Part shown: positions 27,640 to 37,372 of the stretch, piece by piece | Layout of the letters: every line of letters starts with the position of its first letter | How positions within the stretch are numbered: the first letter of the stretch is position 1 | DNA from: Orbaceae bacterium ESL0727 | GTDB taxonomy: Bacteria > Pseudomonadota > Gammaproteobacteria > Enterobacterales > Orbaceae | Assembly: GCA_029433345.1 (NCBI GenBank) | Contig: JAQTHY010000001.1 | Location: 1,178,001-1,242,000 of the forward strand | Reading direction: 5' to 3' | Length of the DNA: 64,000 nucleotides | The notes under the pieces: model-generated | Seen by the model: only the letters and a program-made list of their open reading frames with translations | What the model was told of the DNA's origin: nothing | Databases searched by the model: none | Program-made: the position numbers and the translations under genes

Positions 27640-28101
27640 TTGACAAATTTAGAACAGCAGCTAACCGCCATTATACAAGTGCCTGTTGCTGCACTTGGTT
27701 TCGAATTGGTTGGTATTGAATATATTCGTGGTCGTTATCCGGTACTACGCGTCTATATTGATAGCGAAGCGGGTGTGACTGTCGATGATTGTGCAGACGT
27801 GAGTCGTCAAATTAGTGCAGTGATGGATGTGGAAGATCCGATTAATGACGCGTATACATTAGAAGTGTCTTCCCCAGGTATGGATAGACCGCTATTTACC
27901 TTAGCACAATATGAGCGATTTATTGGTGAGGAGGTGAATCTCACTTTGCGGATTGCCGTTGCAAATCGCCGTAAGTGGAAAGGTCGAATTAAGTCTGTTG
28001 CCGATGAGATGATCACATTAATCGTTGATGGCCATGATGAAGTGTTTGCTTTTAGTAATATTCAAAAAGCCAACCTAGTCCCTAATTTTAATCTTAAATA
28101 G
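27640..28101 (+). CDS. rimP: Ribosome maturation factor RimP
   Basis: 153 residues from a TTG at 27640, chosen because GGAGG lies five bases upstream; the alternative GTG at 27628 is itself part of that Shine-Dalgarno region. Signatures: [34 protein letters not shown] and [13 protein letters not shown], with the C-terminal KANLVP. It is needed for 30S subunit maturation. It is the first gene of rimP-nusA-infB-rbfA, 16 bases before nusA. Confidence 0.95.
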   Translation: MTNLEQQLTAIIQVPVAALGFELVGIEYIRGRYPVLRVYIDSEAGVTVDDCADVSRQISAVMDVEDPINDAYTLEVSSPGMDRPLFTLAQYERFIGEEVNLTLRIAVANRRKWKGRIKSVADEMITLIVDGHDEVFAFSNIQKANLVPNFNLK

Positions 28102-28117
28102 AACGTGGGTGTAAAGG

Positions 28118-29593
28118 ATGAACAAAGAGATTTTAGCTGTCGTTGAAGCCGTATCTAACGAAAAATCATTAACTCGAGATAAAATTTTTGAAGCATTAGA
28201 AACAGCATTAGCCATCGCCACCAAAAAGAAACATACTAATGATATTGATGTTGTCGTTAGAATTGATCATAAAACAGGTGATTATGACACCTTCCGTCGC
28301 TGGTTAGTTGTCAATGAAGTGACACAACCCACTAAAGAGATCACACTCGAAGCAGCACAATACGAAGATCCCGCTATGCAGTTAGGGAATTACGTTGAAG
28401 AGCAGATTGAATCTGTCGACTTTGACCGAATTACTACACAAACCGCAAAACAAGTTATCGTCCAAAAAGTTCGCGATGCTGAACGTTCGATGATTATTGA
28501 TATGTTCCGTAATCGACTTGGCGAAATTGTCACCGGGATTGTTAAAAAGACCAATCGTGATAGTGTGATTTTAGATTTAGGGAATAACGCCGACGCGATG
28601 ATGACCCGCAACGATATGTTGCCACGTGAAAATTTCCGTATTGGTGATCGTGTTCGGGGTATTTTGTATCTAGTCGAACAAGACAATAAACCTGCCCAAC
28701 TCTATGTGAGTCGTTCTAATCCTGAAATGATGGAAGAACTCTTCCGTATCGAAGTGCCCGAAATTGGCGAAGAGATGATCGACATCAAAGGTGTGGCTCG
28801 CGATCCTGGTTCACGCGCGAAAATTGCCGTCACCAGTAATGATCGCCGTATCGATCCAGTGGGCGCTTGTGTGGGCATGCGTGGTGCACGCGTACAAGCC
28901 GTGTCCAATGAATTTGGTGGTGAACGAATTGATATCGTGTTATGGGATGAACATCCTGCGCAATATGTGATCAATGCGATGGCGCCTGCAGATGTCGTTT
29001 CGATTGTTGTCGATGAAGATAAACACACCATGGATGTTGCTGTTAACGCCGAAACATTACCGCAAGCCATTGGACGTAATGGTCAAAATATTCGCTTAGC
29101 ATCGCAATTAACTGGCTGGACATTAAATGTCATGAGTACAGAAGAGTTGCAAGAAAAACATCAAGCGGAATCTTTTGCAGCAATTAAAAATCTAATGAAA
29201 CACCTTGATATTGATGAAAATTTAGCTCAATTGCTGGTGGAAGAAGGATTTACTTCATTAGAAGAGTTAGCTTATGTTCCCGTAGATGAATTACTGGCAA
29301 TTGATGCATTAGACGAAGAACTTGTCGAAGCGCTACGCAGTAGAGCAAAAGATGCCTTAACCACTATCGCACTCGCATACAGTGGCGATAAAAGACCGGC
29401 ACAAGATCTTTTGGATTTACCCGGCATGACACAAGAATTAGCCTATCAACTTGCACAAAATGACGTCGTTACCTTAGAAGATTTAGCTGAGCAAGGTACA
29501 GATGATTTGGTGGGTATTGAAGGTTTAACCCAAGAACAAGCTGGCGATTTTATTATGGCGGCACGTAATATTTGTTGGTTTGCAAATGAATAA
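28118..29593 (+). CDS. nusA: Transcription termination/antitermination factor NusA
   Basis: 491 residues. N-terminal RNA polymerase-binding domain (1-130), S1 (about 135-200), two KH domains (about 225-345, with [14 protein letters not shown]) and two C-terminal helix-hairpin repeats (about 365-415 and 425-490) that contact alpha-CTD and lambda N in E. coli. Modulates pausing, termination and antitermination. Shine-Dalgarno AAGG is well placed. Length matches E. coli NusA (495). Confidence 0.97.
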   Translation: MNKEILAVVEAVSNEKSLTRDKIFEALETALAIATKKKHTNDIDVVVRIDHKTGDYDTFRRWLVVNEVTQPTKEITLEAAQYEDPAMQLGNYVEEQIESVDFDRITTQTAKQVIVQKVRDAERSMIIDMFRNRLGEIVTGIVKKTNRDSVILDLGNNADAMMTRNDMLPRENFRIGDRVRGILYLVEQDNKPAQLYVSRSNPEMMEELFRIEVPEIGEEMIDIKGVARDPGSRAKIAVTSNDRRIDPVGACVGMRGARVQAVSNEFGGERIDIVLWDEHPAQYVINAMAPADVVSIVVDEDKHTMDVAVNAETLPQAIGRNGQNIRLASQLTGWTLNVMSTEELQEKHQAESFAAIKNLMKHLDIDENLAQLLVEEGFTSLEELAYVPVDELLAIDALDEELVEALRSRAKDALTTIALAYSGDKRPAQDLLDLPGMTQELAYQLAQNDVVTLEDLAEQGTDDLVGIEGLTQEQAGDFIMAARNICWFANE

Positions 29594-29610
29594 TTGAGGG
29601 ATAGTAACAG

Positions 29611-32268
29611 ATGACCAAAGTATCAATAGAAATATTGGCTCAAGAGATTAACACTCCAGTGCAAACACTTTTACGGCAGTTTGCTGATGCAGGAATGAAA
29701 AAAACTGCCTCAGATACAGTTAGCCAGAAAGAAAAGGAAGCCTTGCTTGCCCATTTAAATCCTCAGCAAGGTACCACAAAATTGACACTACAACGTAAAA
29801 CGCACACGACATTAAATGTGCCGAGTAGTGGTGGCAAAAGCAAAGAAATTAAAATCGAAGTGCGTAAAAACCGAACTTTTGTGAAACGCAATCCAGCTGA
29901 ATTACGTGCAGAACAAGAAGCTAAGCAAGAACAAGAACGACTAGAAGCAGAACGCAAAGCACAACGTGAAGCTGAAGAAAAAGCGAGACTTGCTGCTGCA
30001 GAAGCGAAGAAAAAACAAGAAGCTGAGCAGAAAGCGAATCGTGCAGCCCAAGAAGCCGCTAAAGCAACGGTAGCAACAACAGCTGCACATGCTAAAACGA
30101 AAAAAGGTCACGAAGAAAAAGCCCGCTTAGAAGCAGAAGCTAACGAAATCAAACGTAAAGCAGAAGAAGAGAGTCGCCGTAAACTGGAAAGCGAAGCAAA
30201 ACAGATGGCAGAAGAAGCACGTAAATTGGCTGAAAAATATAATACCGAATCTGAATCAGACGGTATTTCTGATGATGACGATTATCATGTGACGACATCT
30301 AAATATGCGCGTGCTGCTGAAGATGAAACGGATCGCGAAGTCGAAAATGGTCGTGGCCGTGGTCGCAATAATAAAGTGACTAAACAGAAGAAAGGCAGCA
30401 AATTATCTGAAGGCAAAGCGGAACGTGAAGAGGCGAGAGCGGTCACCCGTGGAGGCCATAAAAAGAAAGGTAAAAGCGCTTTACAACAAAGCTTTACTAA
30501 ACCTGCTCAAGCAGTCAATCGTGATGTCGTGATAGGTGAAACCATTACGGTTGCCGAACTGGCCAATAAAATGGCGGTAAAAGGCTCTGAAGTGATTAAA
30601 GCTATGATGAAAATGGGGGCGATGGCAACCATTAATCAGGTCATTGATCAAGAAACAGCGCAATTAGTTGCCGAAGAGATGGGGCACAAAGTGGTATTAC
30701 GTCGTGAAAATGAGTTGGAAGAATCACTCATGAGCGATCGTGATACTGGGGCGGAAAAAGTGTCGCGTGCACCGGTTGTGACAATTATGGGGCACGTTGA
30801 CCATGGTAAAACCTCTTTACTTGACTATATTCGTAAAGCGAAAGTGGCATCAGGTGAAGCTGGCGGAATTACCCAGCATATTGGTGCTTACCATGTTAAG
30901 ACCGCCAATGGCGACATTACCTTTTTAGATACGCCGGGCCATGCTGCGTTTACTTCCATGCGTGCACGTGGTGCTAAAGCAACGGATATCGTAGTATTAG
31001 TGGTGGCTGCCGATGATGGTGTGATGCCACAAACCATTGAAGCGATTCAACATGCTAAAGCCGCTAATGTCCCTATTGTGGTTGCAGTTAATAAAATTGA
31101 TAAGCCAGAAGCCGATCCTGAACGTGTCAAAGGCGAATTAGCACAGTATGGTGTCATGTCAGAAGATTGGGGCGGTGATGCTCAGTTTGTCCATGTATCG
31201 GCTAAAACAGGCGTCGGTATTGATCAATTATTAGAAGCGATTTTGTTACAAGCCGAAGTGTTAGAACTCACCGCTTATGAAACAGGTATGGCAAGTGGTG
31301 TGGTGATTGAATCTTTCTTAGATAAAGGTCGTGGCCCTGTTGCAACTGTATTAGTTCAATCTGGTACCTTACATAAAGGCGATATCGTCCTATGCGGTTT
31401 TGAATATGGCCGTATTCGTGCTATGCGTAATGAATTAGGTAAAGAAGTTGCCGAAGCAGGACCATCAATGCCGGTTGAGATTTTAGGACTTTCTGGTGTG
31501 CCATCAGCGGGTGATGAAGCAACAGTTGTGCGTGATGAAAAGAAAGCACGTGAAGTTGCGCTCTATCGCCAAGGTAAATTCCGTGATGTGAAATTGGCAC
31601 GTCAACAAAAAGCTAAACTCGAAAATATGTTCACTAATATGACTGAAGATGATGTGTCTGAATTGAATATCGTGCTCAAGGCTGACGTACAAGGTTCTGT
31701 CGAAGCAATTAGTGATGCATTAGTGAAATTATCTACCGATGAAGTGAAAGTGAAGATTATCGGTTCAGGTGTCGGAGGTATTACCGAAACAGATGCCTCA
31801 TTAGCGGCTGCATCCAATGCGATTATTTTAGGATTTAATGTTCGTGCCGATGCATCAGCACGTAAAGTGATTGAATCCGAAAACTTAGATCTCCGTTATT
31901 ATTCTGTTATTTACGATCTTATCGATGAAGTCAAACAAGCGATGAGTGGTATGTTGGCGCCAGAATATAAACAAGAAATTATTGGCTTGGCTGAAGTCCG
32001 TGAAGTGTTCAAATCACCAAAATTTGGTGCCATTGCTGGTTGTATGGTAACGGAAGGGATCGTCAAACGACATAATCCAATTCGTGTATTACGTGATAAC
32101 GTCGTAATTTATGAAGGTGATCTTGAATCATTACGTCGTTTTAAAGATGATGTAAATGAAGTCCGTAACGGTATGGAATGTGGTATTGGCGTACGCAACT
32201 ACAATGATGTTCGTGTAGGTGATACTATCGAAGTATTCGAAACGGTCGAAATCAAACGTACCATTTAA
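29611..32268 (+). CDS. infB: Translation initiation factor IF-2
   Basis: 885 residues. An N-terminal IF2_N helix domain (1-50), a long highly charged Lys/Glu/Ala-rich region (about 85-300), a second IF2_N-like helix domain (about 310-365), and the GTPase with P-loop GHVDHGKTS (about 397-405), DTPGH, NKID and two beta-barrel domains. Brings fMet-tRNA to the 30S subunit. It begins 17 bases after nusA. Length is close to E. coli IF2-1 (890). Internal in-frame starts may give shorter isoforms, as in E. coli, but that is not shown here. Confidence 0.97.
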   Translation: MTKVSIEILAQEINTPVQTLLRQFADAGMKKTASDTVSQKEKEALLAHLNPQQGTTKLTLQRKTHTTLNVPSSGGKSKEIKIEVRKNRTFVKRNPAELRAEQEAKQEQERLEAERKAQREAEEKARLAAAEAKKKQEAEQKANRAAQEAAKATVATTAAHAKTKKGHEEKARLEAEANEIKRKAEEESRRKLESEAKQMAEEARKLAEKYNTESESDGISDDDDYHVTTSKYARAAEDETDREVENGRGRGRNNKVTKQKKGSKLSEGKAEREEARAVTRGGHKKKGKSALQQSFTKPAQAVNRDVVIGETITVAELANKMAVKGSEVIKAMMKMGAMATINQVIDQETAQLVAEEMGHKVVLRRENELEESLMSDRDTGAEKVSRAPVVTIMGHVDHGKTSLLDYIRKAKVASGEAGGITQHIGAYHVKTANGDITFLDTPGHAAFTSMRARGAKATDIVVLVVAADDGVMPQTIEAIQHAKAANVPIVVAVNKIDKPEADPERVKGELAQYGVMSEDWGGDAQFVHVSAKTGVGIDQLLEAILLQAEVLELTAYETGMASGVVIESFLDKGRGPVATVLVQSGTLHKGDIVLCGFEYGRIRAMRNELGKEVAEAGPSMPVEILGLSGVPSAGDEATVVRDEKKAREVALYRQGKFRDVKLARQQKAKLENMFTNMTEDDVSELNIVLKADVQGSVEAISDALVKLSTDEVKVKIIGSGVGGITETDASLAAASNAIILGFNVRADASARKVIESENLDLRYYSVIYDLIDEVKQAMSGMLAPEYKQEIIGLAEVREVFKSPKFGAIAGCMVTEGIVKRHNPIRVLRDNVVIYEGDLESLRRFKDDVNEVRNGMECGIGVRNYNDVRVGDTIEVFETVEIKRTI

Positions 32269-32291
32269 TCTTGACGAGAGAGGGAAGGAAT

Positions 32292-32669
32292 ATGGCAAAG
32301 TCATTTAGTCGTGCGTCACGAGTGGGGCATGAATTGCAAAAAGAAATTGCAATTATTTTGCAACGTGAGATTAAAGATCCTAGATTAGGTATGGTTACCG
32401 TTTCTGGCGTCGATCTTTCTCGCGATCTGGCATACGCCAAGGTATTTGTCACCTTTTTAAATGATAGTGATCCGCATGCTATTGAGCAAGGACTAAAAGT
32501 CCTCAATGACGCAACGGGTTATATTCGTTCCTTGATTGGTAAAGCGATGAAATTGCGGATTATTCCTGAACTGAAATTTAATTATGATGAATCCTTAGTC
32601 AAGGGTATGCAGATGTCAAATTTGGTTGCTGATGTGATCAAAAATGATCATGAACGACATAAAGAATAA
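32292..32669 (+). CDS. rbfA: Ribosome-binding factor A
   Basis: 125 residues from the ATG at 32292, which has AAGGAA upstream; the GTG/ACG-type extension upstream is ignored. KH-like fold with [28 protein letters not shown] and the C-terminal [12 protein letters not shown] segment. It assists late 30S maturation and 16S 5'-end processing and cold growth. Last gene of the rimP operon before a strong terminator. Confidence 0.96.
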   Translation: MAKSFSRASRVGHELQKEIAIILQREIKDPRLGMVTVSGVDLSRDLAYAKVFVTFLNDSDPHAIEQGLKVLNDATGYIRSLIGKAMKLRIIPELKFNYDESLVKGMQMSNLVADVIKNDHERHKE

Positions 32670-32727
32670 TTCTGCATCAGAATAGTTGAGAAACTTATTC
32701 GATTGATTAAATCATTAAATCATTAAA

Positions 32728-32766
32728 GCTTATGGCGCAGTTGTGCCATAAGCGATTTTTTATTTT
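32728..32766 (+). terminator. Rho-independent terminator after rbfA
   Basis: A 9-bp perfect stem GCTTATGGC/GCCATAAGC followed by GATTTTTTATTTT. It separates truB from the nusA operon, in which E. coli keeps truB. The rest of the gap (32670-32983) holds the tandem repeat next listed and no gene. Confidence 0.9.
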
Positions 32767-32905
32767 CGGCAGGTAAAAACTGTCGCTAAGTAAAAATGTA
32801 TGGATTTGCAAACAAAACGCTATAAACGTCACTTGTTTCATATGACGGGTAATCAATAACAATATGACATTACCACTCTATCAAAGGGTGATGAATAGCG
32901 TAAAT

Positions 32906-32956
32906 ATAACAATCTAGTAACTATAATAATCTAGTAATTATAACAATATAGTGAGT
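32906..32956. repeat. 17-bp tandem repeat, 3 copies, before truB
   Basis: ATAACAATCTAGTAACT, ATAATAATCTAGTAATT and ATAACAATATAGTGAGT. A fourth decayed unit may follow to 32973. The GTG that could start truB at 32951 is inside the third unit. Confidence 0.7.
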
Positions 32957-32983
32957 ATAACTATTTTGCCAACGATAAAAAAA

Positions 32984-33949
32984 ATGCGCCGTGACCTCCA
33001 CGGCGTATTATTATTAGATAAACCGCAAGGTTTGACATCAAACGACGCGCTGCAAAAAGTGAAACGTCTTTTCAATGCTAAAAAAGCGGGGCATACTGGC
33101 GCGCTAGATCCGCTTGCCACGGGTATGTTGCCTATCTGCTTTGGTGAAGCGACCAAATTTTCGCAATATTTGCTTGATTCCGATAAACGTTATCGTGTGA
33201 TTGCTAAATTGGGTGAACGAACTGATACCTCAGATGCGGATGGCAAGATTATCAGTACAAGAGCCGTTAATGTTACGACATCTCAAATTGAGCAAGCGCT
33301 TACTCAGTTCCGTGGTGAAATTATGCAATTGCCAACGATGTTTTCGGCCTTAAAATATCAAGGTAAACCCCTTTATGAATATGCGCGACAAGGTATTGTG
33401 GTTGAGCGTGAGGCACGGCCGATTCATATTTATGAAAATAAATTTATCCATTTTAATCAAACTAGTGATGAATTAGCGCTGGAAATCCATTGCTCAAAAG
33501 GGACTTATATTCGTACGATTGTTGATGACTTGGGTGAACTGCTCGGATGTGGCGCGCATGTCAGTTATTTGCGTCGGCTCAATGTCTCCAATTATGCGAT
33601 TGATAAAATGGTCACGCTAGATGCCTTGCAAACCATGGATGAATCCGATCTTGATGCTCTATTATTACCCGCAGATAGCCCGTTACAAGATTATCCGACC
33701 ATTCACCTTACCGAGGCGCAAGGCTGCGATATTTTATTAGGACGAACTGTTCCAGTGTCGATGCAAGATAGGCAAAAATGGCAGCAAGCGGCACGACTTT
33801 CTAATCAAAAGAACTTATTAGCTAAGCAAAAAAATCTATTCTTAAATCAAGCAACAACATTAGTTAGGCTTTATCAAGGTGAACAGTTTATTGGTGTAGG
33901 TATGCTGAGCCAAGATCAATTATCACCTAAACGATTAATTTCGACATAA
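32984..33949 (+). CDS. truB: tRNA pseudouridine-55 synthase TruB
   Basis: 321 residues from the ATG at 32984. A GTG at 32951 would add 11 residues but falls inside a tandem repeat; neither start has a good ribosome binding site. Catalytic Asp42 lies in [15 protein letters not shown]. Also seen are [20 protein letters not shown], the thumb region, and a C-terminal PUA domain with a Gln/Asn/Lys-rich insert. It makes pseudouridine 55 in the T loop of tRNAs. In E. coli it is followed by rpsO-pnp; here a minus-strand regulator follows. The stop codon is inside a copy of the dispersed repeat. Confidence 0.95.
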   Translation: MRRDLHGVLLLDKPQGLTSNDALQKVKRLFNAKKAGHTGALDPLATGMLPICFGEATKFSQYLLDSDKRYRVIAKLGERTDTSDADGKIISTRAVNVTTSQIEQALTQFRGEIMQLPTMFSALKYQGKPLYEYARQGIVVEREARPIHIYENKFIHFNQTSDELALEIHCSKGTYIRTIVDDLGELLGCGAHVSYLRRLNVSNYAIDKMVTLDALQTMDESDLDALLLPADSPLQDYPTIHLTEAQGCDILLGRTVPVSMQDRQKWQQAARLSNQKNLLAKQKNLFLNQATTLVRLYQGEQFIGVGMLSQDQLSPKRLIST

Positions 33950-33971
33950 ACGTAGGGTAGTTCTGAAACAT
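33944..33971 (+). repeat. Dispersed intergenic repeat, copy 3
   Basis: Identical over 28 bases to copy 4 at 37190-37217 and two mismatches from copy 1. The TAA of truB lies in its first six bases (ACATAA), so the repeat runs into the coding end. Confidence 0.8.
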
Positions 33972-33998
33972 CCTAATAAAAGTTAGGGTGATGACGCT

Positions 33999-35078
33999 TT
34001 AGGTTGAATGTCGAAAAATCATGGTCGTCTCTATTTGTTGTTTCAGAATCTGCCGATTAGCTGTCTCGGCATTTTTATTGGCTGTCAATAAATTTAGCAG
34101 CAAACGGACAGCACTTTCCCCCATTAGCTGTAAGGGTTTATTAACGGCACTTAACTTATCCAATTCATTGTACTGTTTTTGATGATCATGATTAAAATAG
34201 ATCACCGATAATTGCTTCGGAATCGTAATGTCCAGTTCCTTACACTGTTTTAGCAAACCGTGTACTTGGCTATAAGGTGATGCATAGTTTTGTGCGGTAG
34301 GATTCAGATCTTCCATATAATTTAGACAGATATTATCAGAAACAATAATAGCAGTGGGCGGCTGCCCTTGCGTCATTAATGTTTTTAATGCTTGTTGGCC
34401 ATTTTGATAATGAAAACAGTTATAAATAAGGTGGTGGGAATTAATCGGTAAATTAGCACGTAACAGCGCTTGTTGATATCCGGTGACTAAATGTTGGGTA
34501 CTCATTTTATGCGTATCACCTAACAACATAGCGATATGTTTGTGTCCTTGTTGTAAAAAATAGTGCGTTGTTTGATAACCAATGGAGAGGTGATCGAAAT
34601 AAACACAAGGAAAAGCTATCGAAAATTGATTGATCAACACAATCGGTGGTAGAGCATGCTGATATTGCTGTAATTTTTTTAAATATGGCGCATCATTAAT
34701 GATCAAAATACCATCAAAGGCGTGATGATGAGTGTAATGAATAATCTGATAAATATCATTCTGATTACAATAAAGAAAGCGAAAATAGAACAGTTTATAA
34801 CGTTTTGCTTTGAGTAATGTTTCAATGCCTTGATTAATTGAGCTTTGTGGGATAAGTTGATTATCTAAAATTAAGATTTTTTTGGTGGGTGAGACATTTT
34901 TATAGGTTTGTAAAAGATACTGTTTCCCCGCGTTTAAGTGATTGATTGCTTGATAAACACGTTCTCTAATTGTGGCAGATACCCTATCGGGTGTTTTTAA
35001 TACACGTGATACAGAGGTAATGGATAAACCAGCTTGTTTAGCAATGGTATTTAAGGTGATTTTAGATTGTGTTGTCAT
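33999..35078 (-). CDS. LacI-family transcriptional regulator
   Basis: 359 residues. An N-terminal LacI helix-turn-helix (TLNTIAKQAGLSITSVSRVLKTPDRVS, about 8-34, given here in part) and hinge, then a periplasmic-binding-protein-like effector domain (about 65-345) with the dimer segments HKHIAMLLGD and TAIIVSDN. It differs from well-known members, being rich in His, Gln and Asn and lacking several usual Gly positions. No transporter or catabolic gene is adjacent on the same strand, so the inducer cannot be guessed. It is divergent from usg by 205 bases. Confidence 0.85.
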   Translation of the reverse strand: MTTQSKITLNTIAKQAGLSITSVSRVLKTPDRVSATIRERVYQAINHLNAGKQYLLQTYKNVSPTKKILILDNQLIPQSSINQGIETLLKAKRYKLFYFRFLYCNQNDIYQIIHYTHHHAFDGILIINDAPYLKKLQQYQHALPPIVLINQFSIAFPCVYFDHLSIGYQTTHYFLQQGHKHIAMLLGDTHKMSTQHLVTGYQQALLRANLPINSHHLIYNCFHYQNGQQALKTLMTQGQPPTAIIVSDNICLNYMEDLNPTAQNYASPYSQVHGLLKQCKELDITIPKQLSVIYFNHDHQKQYNELDKLSAVNKPLQLMGESAVRLLLNLLTANKNAETANRQILKQQIETTMIFRHST

Positions 35079-35283
35079 AAAAGTGCTAAGTAAATTATTA
35101 ATAACAAAAATATGTCGTCACCTTAACGATAATTGCCGCAGTTGTAACTTATTGGCTGTGATTTTTGCGAGTTCGCTTCCAAATTTTATCTGGCTGATAG
35201 CCAACAACAAAACATATTCCATTTCATCGTGAATTTAAGTGCTATAATCTTCAACAAGATAATCTATTAATAGAGGTATACAA

Positions 35284-36339
35284 ATGTCTACTATATCAAC
35301 CACCACCACCGCTACATGGAATATTGCCATTGTTGGCGCAACAGGCCAAGTTGGCGCAGCAATAGTTGAATTATTAATAACGCGATCTTTGTCAATTGGT
35401 ATGCTTTATTTGGTAGGCAGTGATAACAGCGAAGGCGAAATTGTTCGTTTTGCTGGGAAAAATCTGACAGTTATTAAAAGTAGCGATATGGATTTTAGTG
35501 AGTGCCAATTTGCCTTTTTTGTGGCAGGTAAGCAGACCACTGAGCAGTATGCACAAGTTGCCGCCCAAGCTGGGTGTATTGTGATTGATGCGAGTGGTTA
35601 TTTTGCTGCACAAGATAATATTCCGCTCGTCGTCCCACAAATCAATAACTTTGCTTTTGCTGATTATCGGAATGAAAATATTATTTCGGTTGCTAGCCCA
35701 ATTGTTTGTCAGTTATTACGTGCTGTTGCTGCGGTGACGGATATCGAATTATTAACCAATTTGCATGCAATTAATTTTATCCCTGCTTCGCTTTATGGAA
35801 AAAAAGGGGTGGACGAACTGGCAGGGCAAAGTGCCCGTTTATTAAATGGTTTACCGATTGATAATGAACTTTTTGATCAGCAATTAGCCTTTAATTTATT
35901 GCCGATTCATCACCAGAATTCTGATAATGCATTAAACGAAAAGGTACTGGTAGATCAAATTTATAAGGTGACCAATAATTATCAATTACCGGTTTCATTT
36001 GATTCGATTACGGTTCCTGTTTTTTATGGATTAGCGCAATCAGTGAATATAACCAGTAGTATGCCGATCGAACTGGATAGCAGTCGATTTGGTGGGTTAG
36101 ATATTGTTGTGCAAGATGAAGTGTTACCTACGCCAGTCACCGAAATGGCGCGTGCCAATAATGAAAGTGATGAAGATAATGACGATAATAGTCGTGCTAA
36201 AATTAAAATTGCTAATCTAAGGCACAGTTATGGTAATTTTGAGCAAGTGCAGTTTTGGTCAGTAGCCGATAATGTGCGTTATTTAGGTGCCTTAATGTTA
36301 ATTGAAACACTTGAGATTTTAATTAATGATTACTTCTAA
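35284..36339 (+). CDS. usg: USG-1 protein (aspartate-semialdehyde dehydrogenase-like)
   Basis: 351 residues. A Rossmann domain with [13 protein letters not shown] (about 17-29) and an ASD-type dimerisation domain. Segments such as [13 protein letters not shown] and [11 protein letters not shown] match E. coli Usg. The catalytic cysteine of true ASD enzymes is not at the expected place (the region reads [10 protein letters not shown]), so dehydrogenase activity is doubtful, as for E. coli Usg. Its role is unknown. Its end overlaps truA by 14 bases, the usg-truA order of E. coli; pdxB is absent upstream. Confidence 0.92.
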   Translation: MSTISTTTTATWNIAIVGATGQVGAAIVELLITRSLSIGMLYLVGSDNSEGEIVRFAGKNLTVIKSSDMDFSECQFAFFVAGKQTTEQYAQVAAQAGCIVIDASGYFAAQDNIPLVVPQINNFAFADYRNENIISVASPIVCQLLRAVAAVTDIELLTNLHAINFIPASLYGKKGVDELAGQSARLLNGLPIDNELFDQQLAFNLLPIHHQNSDNALNEKVLVDQIYKVTNNYQLPVSFDSITVPVFYGLAQSVNITSSMPIELDSSRFGGLDIVVQDEVLPTPVTEMARANNESDEDNDDNSRAKIKIANLRHSYGNFEQVQFWSVADNVRYLGALMLIETLEILINDYF

Positions 36340-37159
36340 TAAGGATGCAGATAACAGATTAACCACCAAGATAGCGTTAGGTGTGGAATATGATGGCAGT
36401 AGCTATTTTGGTTGGCAACGTCAACAATCTGTTGCATCTATTCAGGAAAATCTTGAGCAAGCACTTACCCGCGTTGCAAATCAGCCGATTACAGTTTTTT
36501 GTGCTGGTAGAACTGATGCGGGAGTACATGCGACTGGGCAAGTCATCCATTTTGAGACCTCGGCCATACGCTCATTAAATGCGTGGACAATGGGGGTGAA
36601 TGCGCATTTACCTAAGAATATTGCGGTACGTTGGGCTAAAGAGGTCGATGAGACATTTCATGCTCGCCATAGTGCAACAGCACGACGTTATCGTTATATC
36701 ATTTATAATCACCCGTATCGTTCAGCAATTATGGCGCAAGGTGTTGCACATTATTATCTTTTATTAGATGCTGATTTGATGCATCAAGCTGCACAGTCTT
36801 TATTGGGGGAAAATGATTTTACCTCTTTCCGTGCAGCGCAATGTCAATCTAAAACACCATGGCGTAATGTCCATCATATTTCGGTACAACGTCGTGGTGA
36901 TTATATTATTGTGGATATCAAAGCGAATGCCTTTGTTCACCACATGGTCCGTAATATTGTCGGCAGTTTGCTCGAAGTTGGTAATGGCCATCAAGAAATA
37001 GGATGGATAACTTATTTGTTGCAGGCTAAAGATCGAACTTTAGCTGCCGCAACAGCCAAACCAGAAGGGCTCTATTTAGTGCAAGTTGATTACCCATCTC
37101 ACTATGCTATTCCGCGTACAACATTGGGGCCGCTTTTTTTAGATAGTTGTCAATTATGA
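36326..37159 (+). CDS. truA: tRNA pseudouridine(38-40) synthase TruA
   Basis: 277 residues. Catalytic Asp64 lies in [15 protein letters not shown]; other family blocks are [28 protein letters not shown] and [17 protein letters not shown]. Forms pseudouridine in the anticodon stem of many tRNAs. The start overlaps usg, so translation is probably coupled. A copy of the dispersed repeat follows 31 bases after the stop. Confidence 0.96.
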   Translation: MITSNKDADNRLTTKIALGVEYDGSSYFGWQRQQSVASIQENLEQALTRVANQPITVFCAGRTDAGVHATGQVIHFETSAIRSLNAWTMGVNAHLPKNIAVRWAKEVDETFHARHSATARRYRYIIYNHPYRSAIMAQGVAHYYLLLDADLMHQAAQSLLGENDFTSFRAAQCQSKTPWRNVHHISVQRRGDYIIVDIKANAFVHHMVRNIVGSLLEVGNGHQEIGWITYLLQAKDRTLAAATAKPEGLYLVQVDYPSHYAIPRTTLGPLFLDSCQL

Positions 37160-37189
37160 ATTTTTAACGGCAGAGATTAATATAATTAT

Positions 37190-37217
37190 ACATAAACGTA
37201 GGGTAGTTCTGAAACAT
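37190..37217 (+). repeat. Dispersed intergenic repeat, copy 4
   Basis: Identical to copy 3 (33944-33971) over 28 bases. It lies just after truA and about 155 bases before the potassium transporter gene. Confidence 0.8.
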
Positions 37218-37372
37218 CGTAAAAAAATAATAATACTTACACAAAATTAACGGCAAACTGTGAAAAAACTTTGTGTGCAGCCTATTAATTAGTAGTACTA
37301 TAGCCGGTTTTACTCGGTTGGATGTTTAGTCAGTTTTTATGCTAACCAAATGAATAATTTAGTGAATAATTT

